A stretch of DNA of 64,000 nucleotides from Caenorhabditis elegans (Eukaryota > Nematoda > Chromadorea > Rhabditida > Rhabditidae): positions 6,510,001-6,574,000 of the forward strand of contig NC_003279.8 in NCBI RefSeq assembly GCF_000002985.6, given 5' to 3'. How positions within the stretch are numbered: position 1 is the first letter of the stretch; the number at the start of each line of letters is the position of its first letter. Of this stretch, positions 15,708 to 27,100 are shown piece by piece. The notes beneath the pieces are model-generated. The model did no database searches and was not told the DNA's origin. It saw only the letters and a program-made list of their open reading frames with translations. Both the position numbers and the translations under genes were made by a program.

Positions 15708-18638
15708 ATGACGTTTCGTTTAACGTGTCTTCTCATCTTCTTGATAGTCTCCGCATCCGCAGTAGACTCTACTTCTACGGCCGAACTAACAACGGAAACA
15801 GCACCAGTAACTGCGCCAACAGGTCCAAACTTTAGTGAGTAAAAATAGGCAGTTGGCTATTCTCATCGTGCTTAAAAGTATTTGATCAAATTACATGTCA
15901 AACGTTACAAGACCCAAGAATTTTTGACATACTCAGCGATTTTTTACTTTAAATCTTAAAATTGTTTAATTTTCCGTTAGTTTTGTATCTAATATTAGTT
16001 TGAAATGTGCTGTAGGAATCAGAATGTGTTCAAATTTGATGAATTAATTTAGGCACTTTATTACGGTTTTTATAACATTGTATCAGGCATTTAAGATTTT
16101 TTATGAGCATTTAGGATATTTGGTTTATTTTCAGTCTTTTCATTTGTTCTCAGCATTTTTAAGACAGTAATTACAAAACTTTAAACTAGTTGATCTCGAA
16201 AAAACTTTCTTACATTTTTTTAGAATGCCCGTCTGGAGACGACATAAACGATGATGGTTGCAATAACAGAAAACAAGGAGTTTCGGATGGTACGGAATTG
16301 TGTGCTGCTGAAAATATTTGTTACCGAGATATGATGAAAAACTCCGGAGTATCGACTTCTGCTTGTTGCGGTGAGAATTACTTTGTATATTCAGTTGTAT
16401 GTTCTTGTTTAAGGTAGGCTAGGTGATTTTTGCCCAAGTACTCGATTGTTCTCATACCATTCTGGTGGACAAACCGGGTTTTTGTACAAATATACCGGAG
16501 AGGCGGACGATCCGCGTTGGTACAAACGAGATTATCCACTATCCGGAGATGTTGCTTGTCGTAAGTGTAACACATTGTTTCGAAGTTTAAGGCAAATTCC
16601 GTTTCAGCGATTCCATTCTCTTTCACACTGAAAAATTCCAATGTTGTTCCACTGACATGGGCAGAGGAAGGATTAGAGAAGTCTAAAGCAAATAACCAAT
16701 CATATAAAGTTAAAACGTGCACTACCAACAGTGAATGTGGAGATGGAAACTTCTGTGATTCAGTTTATAACCCAACTTTCAAGAATCATAGATTTTTGGA
16801 TAGAAGTGGTCCAAAAGAATCATCCTTGCAATTCTGTTACAAACGTAGGTTCAATAGATATTTTTCGAAAGTAGCAAATTGATTCGTATCTCTTTTCTTT
16901 ATATCTGAAGCTTTAAATTTATCTTACGATGCTTCCGTTTTTACCCCAGAAAGTTTCAAATCATTATCTGATTGTTTTACCGAAAATTACAGAATTATTG
17001 ATTTGATTACAGCTCATTTGGGTCTTTGCTTTCAAAAACAAAAATTTCGTTAACTGACTTTTGATAAAACCAAAAAACTGATTATCAGAGTAAATAGGAG
17101 TGCAAGACTTGTCTTAAATTAAAATGTTATTTCAGAACCAGACCTCAAGCCAGATTTGAAGCATGTTAAGGTTGATTTGGGGCTGAAGCTGTGCCATTAC
17201 AACGAAGACTGTGGCAATGAGACTGAAATTTGTCACATAGACAATATCACTGTGTATGCCAATGTTACGCAGCCGGAAAAAATAGCCGTTCCAGGAATAT
17301 GCGTTCACGGTACGAGATATCTGATGTTCTTAGAACTCTAACAATTTGTTTTCTTTTCAGTTGATGTTTGCAGCGAGGCTGATGATGAAAAGACACATGC
17401 AGTTCTTCCAGTCAATTCACAGTTTTGCAAAGAGGACATGCACTGTCAGAATGCCGGAGTATCCGCCAATCAAACTGAGTACAGTCATCATTGCCGATCG
17501 TATTCTGATCCAAACAATAAAGTATGCTGCTTCAAAAAGAAACCAAAATGCAAACATGGAACAGCAGAAACTCAATCTCCAGTTGCTAACCTCATGCAGT
17601 GCAAAAAGTACGAGGATTGCGCTGGAGATCTGAAGTCGGATAAGAAGAGATTGGAATTGTGGTGTGACGAAAAAGTGAATGTATGCTGTAAAGATATAGG
17701 ATCCACTGTCACGAAAGACAAGCACGGAACTTGTTTGGACTATGCAACACCATTGTATAATGAGCCAAAGTGTGTAGATGTTGTTGAAGGAAAGGAAAGT
17801 TCTGGAGTGTGCAAGACGAAGGGCGGAGTCTGTCGCTTTGGTCATTGCTGCCCATCACGTAAGCATTCAAATTAAGATTTTTATTCGATAAAAAGGAGAA
17901 GAGTTTTAGATTCCCCAGGTTTCACTTTTCTTTTCTAGTGTAGCGGATTTTTTTAGGACGATTTGAAATTTTTCAGTTACCCTGACAATTGCACCATCTG
18001 GAAATGGTACTGAGTCAGCGACGCCTACCTTGGGCCCATATCCATACTTGACTAATTATCCGTGTGATGCTAACAAACCTATCCCATCTCAATTCAGCAC
18101 CTATGCATTTTGCGATCCTGACACTAATCGCGTTGGTATTTTGGGCAAAAGGCACTTAACTGGAGAAGAACGTACTGAGGTGAAGGGATCGGCATGCTCT
18201 TCTAACAAGTGAGTTTAAGGTTTATTTGGTGTTTAATGGGACATTTTCAGAGACTGCAAGTCGGGAACTGTTTGCGTGTATGTTAATATCAATAAACACG
18301 TCTGCTACTACCATCCGCTGAAGAAAATCGCCCGTGATGTCAGTCAACCATGGCTCTATGTGCTCATTAGCTTCCTCATTTGCGGTTTTATTTTTGTCAT
18401 TTTGGCAGTCATGAGCTTCGTCTGCTACCGTTCGAAGTCTGTGTTTGACAAGTACAAGCCAAAGAAGAAGGGAGGAAAAAAGGGAAAAGACAGTGATGGA
18501 AAGAAAGGAAAGAAAGGTGGAAAGAAGGGAGACGATACTTCAAAGTCAAAGAGCTCCAAGTCAAAGACCAAGAAGACAGAGGCTGATTCGACAAGCGGAA
18601 CTACTGGTGAAGGAGCCACCAGCTCTCAGATGAACTAG
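15708..18638 (+). CDS. Cysteine-rich single-pass membrane protein, ~649 aa
   Basis: Eight exons (15708-15834, 16224-16370, 16414-16560, 16608-16844, 17136-17309, 17361-17858, 17977-18208, 18251-18638) join in frame. The N-terminus (MTFRLTCLLIFLIVSASA) is a clear signal peptide, followed by a short Thr-rich linker. The ectodomain has repeated cysteine clusters, several ending in CC after a spaced C-x-C pattern (for example DFCP...SACC, KVCC, VNVCC, GHCCPS), like small disulfide-rich repeats such as the lustrin type. A transmembrane helix follows (LYVLISFLICGFIFVILAVMS), then a short cytoplasmic tail very rich in Lys, Gly and Ser. It is likely a type I surface protein. I do not recognise it; ligand and pathway are unknown. 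Confidence 0.85.
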
Positions 18639-19217
18639 ATATTTCCTTTTTATGCATCGAACATTTGGGAATAAACTTGTGTATTTATGTTTCACTTTTT
18701 ATATTTGAAATTGGTTTTAATAGCAGTTAATACAAGCCATGTACGAATGTACGATTACTGTGATTACCTTTTGAGTAGACGATTTCTGATGATCAGAAAA
18801 ACAATTGATACATAAATTTCCTTTATTGATAACTATGGTATAAAAGAATTTCCTAAACTCATCCCTAACACTAATTAGGCAAAATTATATTAACCAAAAC
18901 TTCCATTTTTTTCAAACAAAAAAAAATCTATTTGTGATTTTTAAATGTTTTTAATCAGTGTCTGGAATGGTATGGATTGTTAAAGTTAAAGCTATTCACA
19001 TTCATAAAAACTGTTCTATTTTCAGCCACAAAAATTAAATTATCCCAGTAATAATTTTCGCCCTGAGCTTGGCAGCTGAAGCCATTTCAAAATATGGGCT
19101 ATCAAATGTCATAGGTCTCCATGTACAAGTCATGACGTATTTTAAACAAAAGGAAAAGTGGAAAAATCTTCTCATAATATAACATAATATCATAAAATAT
19201 CAATCACTCATTAATTT
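18639..19217. other. Convergent spacer, no gene seen
   Basis: This region lies between the ends of a plus-strand and a minus-strand gene. It contains an AATAAA at about 18671 that probably serves the upstream gene. The remainder is AT-rich with no coherent exon. Confidence 0.5.
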
Positions 19218-20072
19218 CTATTGAATATTGAAGACTTTCTTATGAATCAATTCGATAGTTGGGTTAGATGGTGGCAAGAAAAGTCCAATGAATACGGCAA
19301 GTTTGATGATATAATACAATGGAATATACTCCAAGATTCGATCGAAAAGATAAAAAAATCCGAAAATTGTCCAATAAATGAACATTATTCCTGTTTCAGG
19401 TCTATCCGATGGTCCCAAGTATGTCAAAATAATGGGAGCAATTACGAGTAGTCCGTTTGCCAAGTAGTGAGGCTCTTTGAGCACAAGCAACAATCCAAGA
19501 AGAAAGAGAATTGTTCCTTTGATCAACTGAAATTCAGATTTTATCTTTTTTTTTAAGTTGACAAAAAAACTACTGTGCGCAATGGTGTAAGCCTTGCCGG
19601 TAAATGTCACACATGTCACACACACAATGTCACAAATCACACATGTTGAAGCAGGAATACGGTAGCCGGTCTCGACACGATCGAGAAAGGCGCCAAACGA
19701 TGTGCGCCTTTGAGATACAGTACTCATAACTGTTTCGAGAGTTGTTATTGATTTTTCTCTTTCTGAGACCCTTTTACTTTGTAAACTTCAATTAACTGAA
19801 TCAAATAAATTGAAAATTCACAGACAGGAAACAAATCGAATATAACATTGAGTATACAGTACTCTTTAAAGGCGCACTGTTTTTTATTCGTGTCGAGACC
19901 GAGTACTGTATTTTTGTATTCGCCGGATAATTACCGATTCAACTTCGATTCCAGTGACTTCACTATATCTTTTGGCCCATCTCGCCGTGAAATATTTCTC
20001 ATTGTGAATGAGATTGATGAACCAAACTTGAACTTCCAGCTCTGACTTGCTCATATTGGAATGATTTTCCAA
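19218..20072 (-). CDS. REEP / TB2-DP1-HVA22 family ER-shaping protein, ~148 aa
   Basis: Two exons (20072-19935 and 19526-19218) splice in phase zero. Exon 1 (LIHNEKYFTARWAKRYSEVTG) resembles the N-terminal helix of REEP5 before its hairpins. Exon 2 has hydrophobic hairpins and the family core IYWTIFGFFYLFDRILEYIP, followed by PLYYIIKL and a LPPSNPTIELIHKK end. The family bends ER tubules and interacts with reticulons. A longer open frame starting at 19727 (MSTVSQRRTSFG) reads through a dispersed repeat inside the intron and is not the likely start. The true start may be the second Met, at 20054. The gene sits 167 bp downstream of nuo-2 on the same strand, so it is probably the third gene of an operon. 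Confidence 0.8.
19640..19925. repeat. Inverted pair of the dispersed CGAGACC/GGCGC repeat
   Basis: One copy at about 19650-19725 (TACCGGTCTC...GTGCGCC...ACAGTACTC, given in mixed orientation) faces another at about 19855-19920 (ACAGTACTCTTTAAAGGCGC ... GTGTCGAGACCGAGTACTG). The pair fills the intron of the REEP-like gene. Related copies occur across the window near 9630, 23220, 23410, 37350, 38200, 49300, 56010 and 63860. Confidence 0.75.
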
Positions 20073-20239
20073 GAGACGACGAATAGAACAATCAATAATA
20101 AAACTAATTGGGAGAAAATAGTAATTGATTCACGTAAAATTTTAATGTTTATATTTTCAAAAAAATCCACACTAACAGAAAATGAGTCTATTTATCAGAA
20201 GAAGAAGTAAAATTAAAACAAAAATCGGAATCATTTTAT

Positions 20240-21960
20240 CTACTTGTTCTGTGGAGTAGCTGGTGTTGGCTCAGCAACTTCAAGGATCGTTTCGTATCCA
20301 CTGGTGATCGACTGATTACGGAAGGCTGGGAATGTCTCCCATGGAGTGTTCAAATCGAATTTACGGAATTCTTGAGCCAATTCAGATGGTTCATAGACGA
20401 CACGCTTCAGCTCTGGATCGTAGCGGACCTCGTTGTATCCCGAAAGTGGATAATCCTTGCGGAATGGGTGACCCTCGAAACCGTAATCAGTGAGAATTCT
20501 TCGAAGATCTGGGTGATTGTTGAACCATACTCCATACATATCGTACACTTCACGCTCAAACCTGAAAAAAATTAGAATAAATATATGGTGACTTGGCCGA
20601 TTTGAGAGGTGAAATCTTTTGAGAAAGTTGCCATAATTTAGGAAACGACTATAATTTGTCAGAAAATAATTAAGTCATAAATGTTCATCAGTTTCTGTTA
20701 GTAATCTTGATTTTTTGGATATTTTTCAGTTTATTACAATAAAAAGAAAAAAGTGGTTTTCAAACGAGTTCTGTCTCATTCGACACATCATGTTTATGCA
20801 AGATTATTACGAAAATTTTTTTGGCTGTTTTTTGCAGACTTTTAATGATTTCACATGTTTTTTGTCGGGGTGGGTAACTTTAAGTTTGTTTCAAAATTTT
20901 TTAAAAATCTGCAGAAATTCGAAAGTCTACTTTTAAATGATTATAATTCTTAAAAGTCTACAAAACCGTCTTTGGAGAAACAACGGATCCGGGAGCAATC
21001 AAAAAATGCATTGGAATAATTTCAGATCGAACTTTTCAGGTTGAAATAGTTTGTTCAATTTTTTTTATATCTTTTCATAGTAATTGTGATTTGGTATTAT
21101 CCATCTTTGATATTAATTTCACTTCTGTTACAATAGTTAAAATAAACTAATTCTTTCAAAAACTTAAATTACATTTAATTAATTAAAAGTTCTTACCAGT
21201 CAGCACCCTTGAAAACTGGAGTGGCAGAATCGATTGGAGCAATTTCATCAGTGTATGTACGAACACGAACTCTGGCGTTGAATCGAACAGAGTAAAGCGA
21301 ATAAATAACTTCAAGACGATTCTTGCGAGTTGGAACATCCATTCCGGTGATGAAGGTTAAGTTGGTGAATTGAGCAGAATGATTTCCCTGGAAATTTAGA
21401 TTTTTTGTTGATAAATCAAGCATTAAACCAAGAAAAAACGGTTTTTGTGCATTTTTTCTCAATTTTAATAAAACGAAGTATAATTTAAAAAAACTGTAAA
21501 ACCGACAATAGTTTCCAGATAAAAAATGGTTATGTACTACTATTGCAGCTGAAAGTCAAAGTGTTACTTTTATTTCAAATTTTTGTGTGTGATTATAATT
21601 AAAGATTTAATACTTACTTTAAGGAAGGAAAGAACTGGAACAACTCCTGATGGATGAATCAAGAGCTCTAACTCGTCTCCGGCTGCAAATTGCACTTTTT
21701 GCACAAACTTTGGCAGGCACTCGGCTGCATACTTTCCAAAATTAGCCAACCGTTCACGTTTGTGTTCGTCGATTTTCCAGATAGTTGCTGAACATTTTTT
21801 GTTAAATTTTGTGTAAAATGCAATTGAAAATTTTACGTTTTTTTGGAGATTCTTTCTTATCGCCAGTCTGGTTGGTCTGGGCAACAGCAGCGGTGGTGGA
21901 AATTGGCGAATTTCGGACAATTTGCCGGGAAACTGCCTGACGGATCACACTACCCAACAT
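20240..21960 (-). CDS. nuo-2: NADH:ubiquinone oxidoreductase 30-kDa subunit (NDUFS3)
   Basis: Core subunit of mitochondrial complex I in the peripheral arm near the quinone site. Four exons (21960-21837, 21787-21618, 21387-21197, 20561-20240) give 268 residues. The start [18 protein letters not shown] is Arg-rich and lacks acidic residues, as expected for a mitochondrial presequence. The family signature is intact: [20 protein letters not shown] followed by [20 protein letters not shown] and SGYNEVRYD. It starts 226 bp after the stop of the KH-domain gene and is followed 167 bp later by the REEP-like gene. A TTGCAG acceptor lies just before the ATG, consistent with trans-splicing in an operon. 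Confidence 0.96.
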
Positions 21961-22186
21961 TTTCTGCAAGACAAGACATATATTATTATTTTAAAGTTTT
22001 TATTGAATTTAAATGCGATTTGAGGCAAAAAATGGTAAAATAAAAAATAAAATCAGAGAAAATGTGTTTGATCGGCCGGCCGCACATGAAACGCGCAAGT
22101 ATTCGGGAAATGCGCCAACATAATTTGCTAGCGCATTTCCCTTGCAAGAGAAGTAAGAAAAATGAAAATATTAAACAGAAAAATAA

Positions 22187-22967
22187 TTAATCGAGGGATT
22201 CCATAAGAGATTCAGCGAATTGGCGTGTGCGAGGATCTTCATATAGAGTTTTTTGTCCTTTCGAAGTTAATCTATCGTAGATTAAGCGCAATCCGATGAG
22301 AATTTGTTGATAGTTTCCTGAAACTGCAAAATATGAAATCAACTAATTTAATCAAATATTCAACCTGTGACTGATACAACAACTCTTCCATCTGTTTCTC
22401 CATTATCTCTATTCTCGTTGTTTCGCTCGAAATGAACATCAACATTAGAACTCAGTTTAATTTCGTTGATTTTGGCGCCGTTCTTGCCTGGAAAAAATGA
22501 AAGCAATAATTAAGAACTTCTTTCTGACCTGCTAAAAGGGCCAGTTACTGCGAAGGAAAACAAAAGAACAAAGACATGTGTGCATAATGAAGTGCGAAAA
22601 ACATATTTCACCATTCAGTAACCTGTTCTTGGGTTTGTACCTCTTCCTGCTTTTTACTTTCTTTTTACTAACACTCACCAATGAGGAATCCAATGTCTTT
22701 GGACGGCATTTCGAATTTATAACGTTGATTTTTATTTCTGATAGTCGAGACCAGTTCCAGCACATCATTCAGAGCAGATTTCAGATTCCAATACGGACCA
22801 GTAATACGAACATTTGAATTTTCTTCGTCATTCTTCCAAATATCCAATGCAACTTTGTTATATTTTTCAATTTTGTAGATGTTGCTTCCTTCGGGCCCAA
22901 TGAACTGACCGAGAAGTGACGAGTCGAGGAATCGATGGATTGGATAATTTAAAATTTCGCTGTCCAT
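22187..22967 (-). CDS. Small two-KH-domain RNA-binding protein, 180 aa
   Basis: Three exons (22967-22679, 22487-22365, 22317-22187) join in frame. Two KH-like modules are visible. The first contains LGQFIGPEGSNIYKIEKY (a GxxG-type loop, GPEG) followed by RITGPYWNL. The second contains IGFLIGKNGAKINEIKL (GKNG loop) followed by a strand-like VVVSVTGNYQQIL and a helix. Almost nothing lies outside these modules, so it is probably a compact single-stranded RNA or DNA binder. Acceptor ATTATAG lies 10 bases before the ATG. The gene is the likely promoter-proximal member of the KH / nuo-2 / REEP cluster. I do not recognise a specific orthologue. Confidence 0.8.
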
Positions 22968-24116
22968 TTTTTCCTTTCTATAATTAGAAATACCGAGAAG
23001 CTGAATAAAATTCGAATGGCACGACAATTTCAAAAAAAAAATTGTTGATACGGTATGCAACAAGGCACGCAGCGGTGTTTGCGGACTGAACTTCTTAGAA
23101 ACGAGGCAATTCGAAATTTTATAATTGGAGACTCAACACCTTCTAATAGATGGCAGAAAAATGGGTATTGAAGAATATATTACCCAGATGCGAAATGTTG
23201 CGATTTTTGCTCCAAAAATACGGTACCCGGTCTCGACATGACCCATATTTGTGAAATGCAAACTTGCGGATTAATTGTAATTTCGAACTTTCAGCGGGAT
23301 ATCATCTAATTTCTGTAGTTTGTTTATTTTTAGGAAATGGTGAGAAAATGTTTTAGAAAAATATTTTAAAATCGACGAAAGTGGCAGCAACGAGAGTTTA
23401 AAGTTACAGTACTCTTTAAAGGCGCACACCAGTTTGCATTTAACAAAAATGTGTCGTGTCGAGATTTTTTTGGCGCAAGAATAGCAAAAATTTGTGTCTG
23501 AGTAATAAAACACATAAATCGCAAACTGCGTTCTTCAGCAACAATATTTTATGGAATTTTTTCGGCATTATTTAGGATTTTAGGCAACCAGCTTCGTCAA
23601 TTTCGGATGAACAGTGTACCGCAAAAAACACAATTTTGAACATGTCTATTTCCAAAAAAAAAGACCAAGCTAAAGTATTCGAACTCGGAAATTTGAAACA
23701 TATTTAGTTATTAAAATAAGTTGATCATCATAAAATTATGTAATCTTATGTTAGAAACTGCTGTAATGTTTTCTTTTTTCTGTCTAACTTTACACATCTA
23801 CCTTCTTTCCGTCATCATCAAAAAAAAACATCCTCAATCTGTTTGTAACACTATATAAAAAAAACGGACTCAGCTGTAATTCACCTCTTAGATATCAAGA
23901 TATCCCTTGAAACACCTCCAGTCAATTCTCTTCTCCCAGGAAAAAAACATCTTTAAGGCCATAGATGCGCGAAAGGACAAAAAACAAGTGTCACTAGAGA
24001 CGCAGCATTATAGACATAAAAAAGTTGAGTAGGCGGAGTCTATCGGAGGAAAAAGAAAGGTTTTGGCAAACAGTTTGGCACCCAGAGGTTGTGTCCTTTC
24101 AATCGAGAAGACAACC
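22968..24116. other. Divergent spacer with dispersed repeats
   Basis: This lies between a minus-strand and a plus-strand start. Two inverted copies of the dispersed repeat sit at about 23217-23240 (TACGGTACCCGGTCTCGACA) and 23405-23470 (ACAGTACTCTTTAAAGGCGC ... GTGTCGAGA). The rest is AT-rich and probably includes promoters for both neighbours. No coherent exon was found. Confidence 0.5.
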
Positions 24117-27100
24117 ATGCTTCTTGTGCCAATTATTCTACTATTTCTGGAGGTTACAACAACGCATCAGAGAAGTATTACTCAGAATACTGTAAGAATT
24201 TTCTAAATTTACTTCATAAAAATTGTATTTCTTGTCATGTAACCGGGAGATAGATCCTCATAAAACATGAAATTTTCGACCATAGCTCTCGAAAATATTT
24301 TCGAGCTATAACTATTTTCACCTTTGCCACTAGTAGTCAGCGTACTTTAATTGAACTCTAGAAACTGTGGTTTTGAAATTTTGACGTCTCAAACATTTTC
24401 TAAAGTGTATTTCCTGTAGAAAACTCGTGCAATATTAAAAAAGCTATTCTTATTTTTCTACATTGATGAATATACACATATGCATAAATAAATTGACAAT
24501 AATGTAAATTTGAATTTTTTCAGTATTATCTGGTTTATAATTTTTAGATAATCATTAGATCCACCTAAGATTAGTCCTAATATAAATCAGTTTATCATTT
24601 TCTGATTAACTTCAGTATATTTCAGAAAGTTTACTGGAAACATTTGTAGTTCGAAGAAGGCATTATAATGCCTGCCAAAGTGCCTACAATGCGCTTCTTC
24701 TATTTTGCCATGAAGAAAAACTGTAAAATGCCAAAGTACTTGTTAAATTTGGTATTATTGACAAATTTTCGAATAAATTGAGGTCTAAATTATTATCAAA
24801 TTTCAAAGGCTAAACTAGAGGAAAATTACTTTTTCGACTTGTCTACAATTCATTTTTTCGCTGAAACTAATTTCTCAAATTTGGAATAATTTTTTCTATT
24901 CTACTGCTAAATTACTTTTATTAATAACAATAAGATGATCGAATTCACCACTAGTTCGAATTTTACGGAAATAGCTTCACAAGAATCCAACCTTTAGTGT
25001 GTTGTATTACTGTGAATACGGTATGTTGTAAATATACCCTCCATGGGATTATTCATAATTTTTACAAATATGCCAAATATCGGATCAAAAAATTTCCGTT
25101 TTTTTGCAAATTTTCAGACTATGTCTCTTTTTTTAAAATCTCGTCTCTATGAAACAAAAACGTATACGAATTGCGCGAAAAACTAATCGGGTTTATGATT
25201 TTTATTACTACATGTGCCCATTATACAAAGAGAGAAAAAACTAGTTGAGATTTCATATATATATATATATATATAATCCTTTCGTACCCCCATATCTATA
25301 ACAAAAAGGATATGAATGTTGAAATTTTGAGCAAAAAAAGATAGTAAGAGACGCAGAGACGATAGACACTCGAAATGATGACCGGATAATAGATGACCGG
25401 TGTGTCAACATGAAACAAAACAAGAGCACTTGAAATAGAGGGCGATGCAAAAAATTGAGATGGGTGAGAAGTGTGTGTTGAGCCATGAGATATGGAAGAT
25501 CTCTGCCATTTATGGTTTTGCATTTTCTGGGAGGTATGAGCATTTTTTGAGAAAAATCAGTGGCATCCGATAACTTGTAGTCAAGATTTCCAGAAGTAGA
25601 AATAAATTTGACTACTCGTGGGTATATGAGTTATGTTGGACACGGCTGTTTCAGGTGGTTGCTTCGAAAGTTTAAACTCTTGACATTAACAATTGAAATA
25701 TAATACAAATGGTTTGTCATATGAAAAATAAGAAAATGGACCCGCCCATATATTGGTTTTTATGATATAATCATCAATCTCTTGGACGTTCCTTTTATTT
25801 TGAATCAACAGAATAAAATAAAACGATGGTAAAAGCGATTTTCATTTTAGTCGAGACTGTCAAGACTGTGTCAAGGTTTGAACAGGATCTCAAAATCTGG
25901 CAGTAGTTGTAGCCATTTTCTTATTGTTTTATTCTAAAAATTAGATAATCAAGATTTCCCGCACTACAGCATTAGACTAGCAAAATCGAGATTTGGATTG
26001 AACGAGCATGAACTATAAAACTATTTAGCATATATTTTGCCCGCATCGTCAGCTTAACGTATTCATAATTTCTAGCAAAAATTACTTTATAGATTTTATA
26101 TTTTTGAAATTAACTTGTATTAATTTCCAGGACTGCTCATTCCACTATTCGAATTATTCAGTCAGTTGGAATTACGATGAACTGAGTAATGATATTGTCT
26201 TCAAATTGAAATCTCATTCTGATTTTACGAATTTCTACACAGCAATAGCTTTTGGAAAGGAGAAGCCGGTAAGTTTGAAAACAATGAATCATCATCAGAC
26301 ATTTATTAAAGGAAGATGTAATTGCTGTATACGTGCGGTCACTTCAAATTGGTATAATTGATGGACATCTTGTGGATGATGGAGCTATCGAATCCGATGA
26401 AAAAACCAATGTTCAAGCTTTACAGTTTGATCTACAAAATGGGGATTTGACAGCTCAGTGTTAGTTTCAAATAAATTCATATGGTGGAAATATGGTAAAA
26501 GTTAGATTTAAAATGTGTTTTAAAAAAAGTCCGTCGACAAAATTTTTGCACAAAAAAAGTAAATTTTCAGTCGCCCGCCCAGTTGAAACATTTGACACTC
26601 AGGACTCAGATCTTGGAAGCTGCATTGCAAGTTGATTTTTTGATGTTATCCCAATTAATTTCATTTTTATAGACAATTTTCTTTCTTACCGAATCCCGCG
26701 AAATCATCACCGGAGCCCCATTGGAATTAGGAAATGAGAAAAACTTACAGAAAGTTCGAGTTTGTGATTTGGCTGTCACTTGCGCCACAAAAATGCACAA
26801 TGGTAGAAGTTTTCAGTGGATTTCAAAAATTCTTTATTTAATATTTAGATGTTCTTGTAAAAAGACAAGAGGATGGAGATGTTGCTCCAATTTGCTCAAC
26901 TGGAGGAGAGGATCAGAAAAATCGAATTGAATGGAAAGTCGATGGAGATTTGGTAAGTATTCTATCCTGGGTTACTAAACTTTCTCATATTTAAAAATGG
27001 TAGAAGAAATCTCTAGATATGCCATGTGTATTTTTACAACTTGTGTACACCCACAAGAAAAGTGTGCAAATATTTTATTTAAGAATCTACAAAAACATTT

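Noticed and set aside
19527-19727. N-terminal extension MSTVSQRRTSFG for the REEP-like gene
   Set aside because: It is translated from the dispersed repeat and a (TGTGACA)-like stretch, while the upstream exon at 20072-19935 splices in phase and resembles the family N-terminus.
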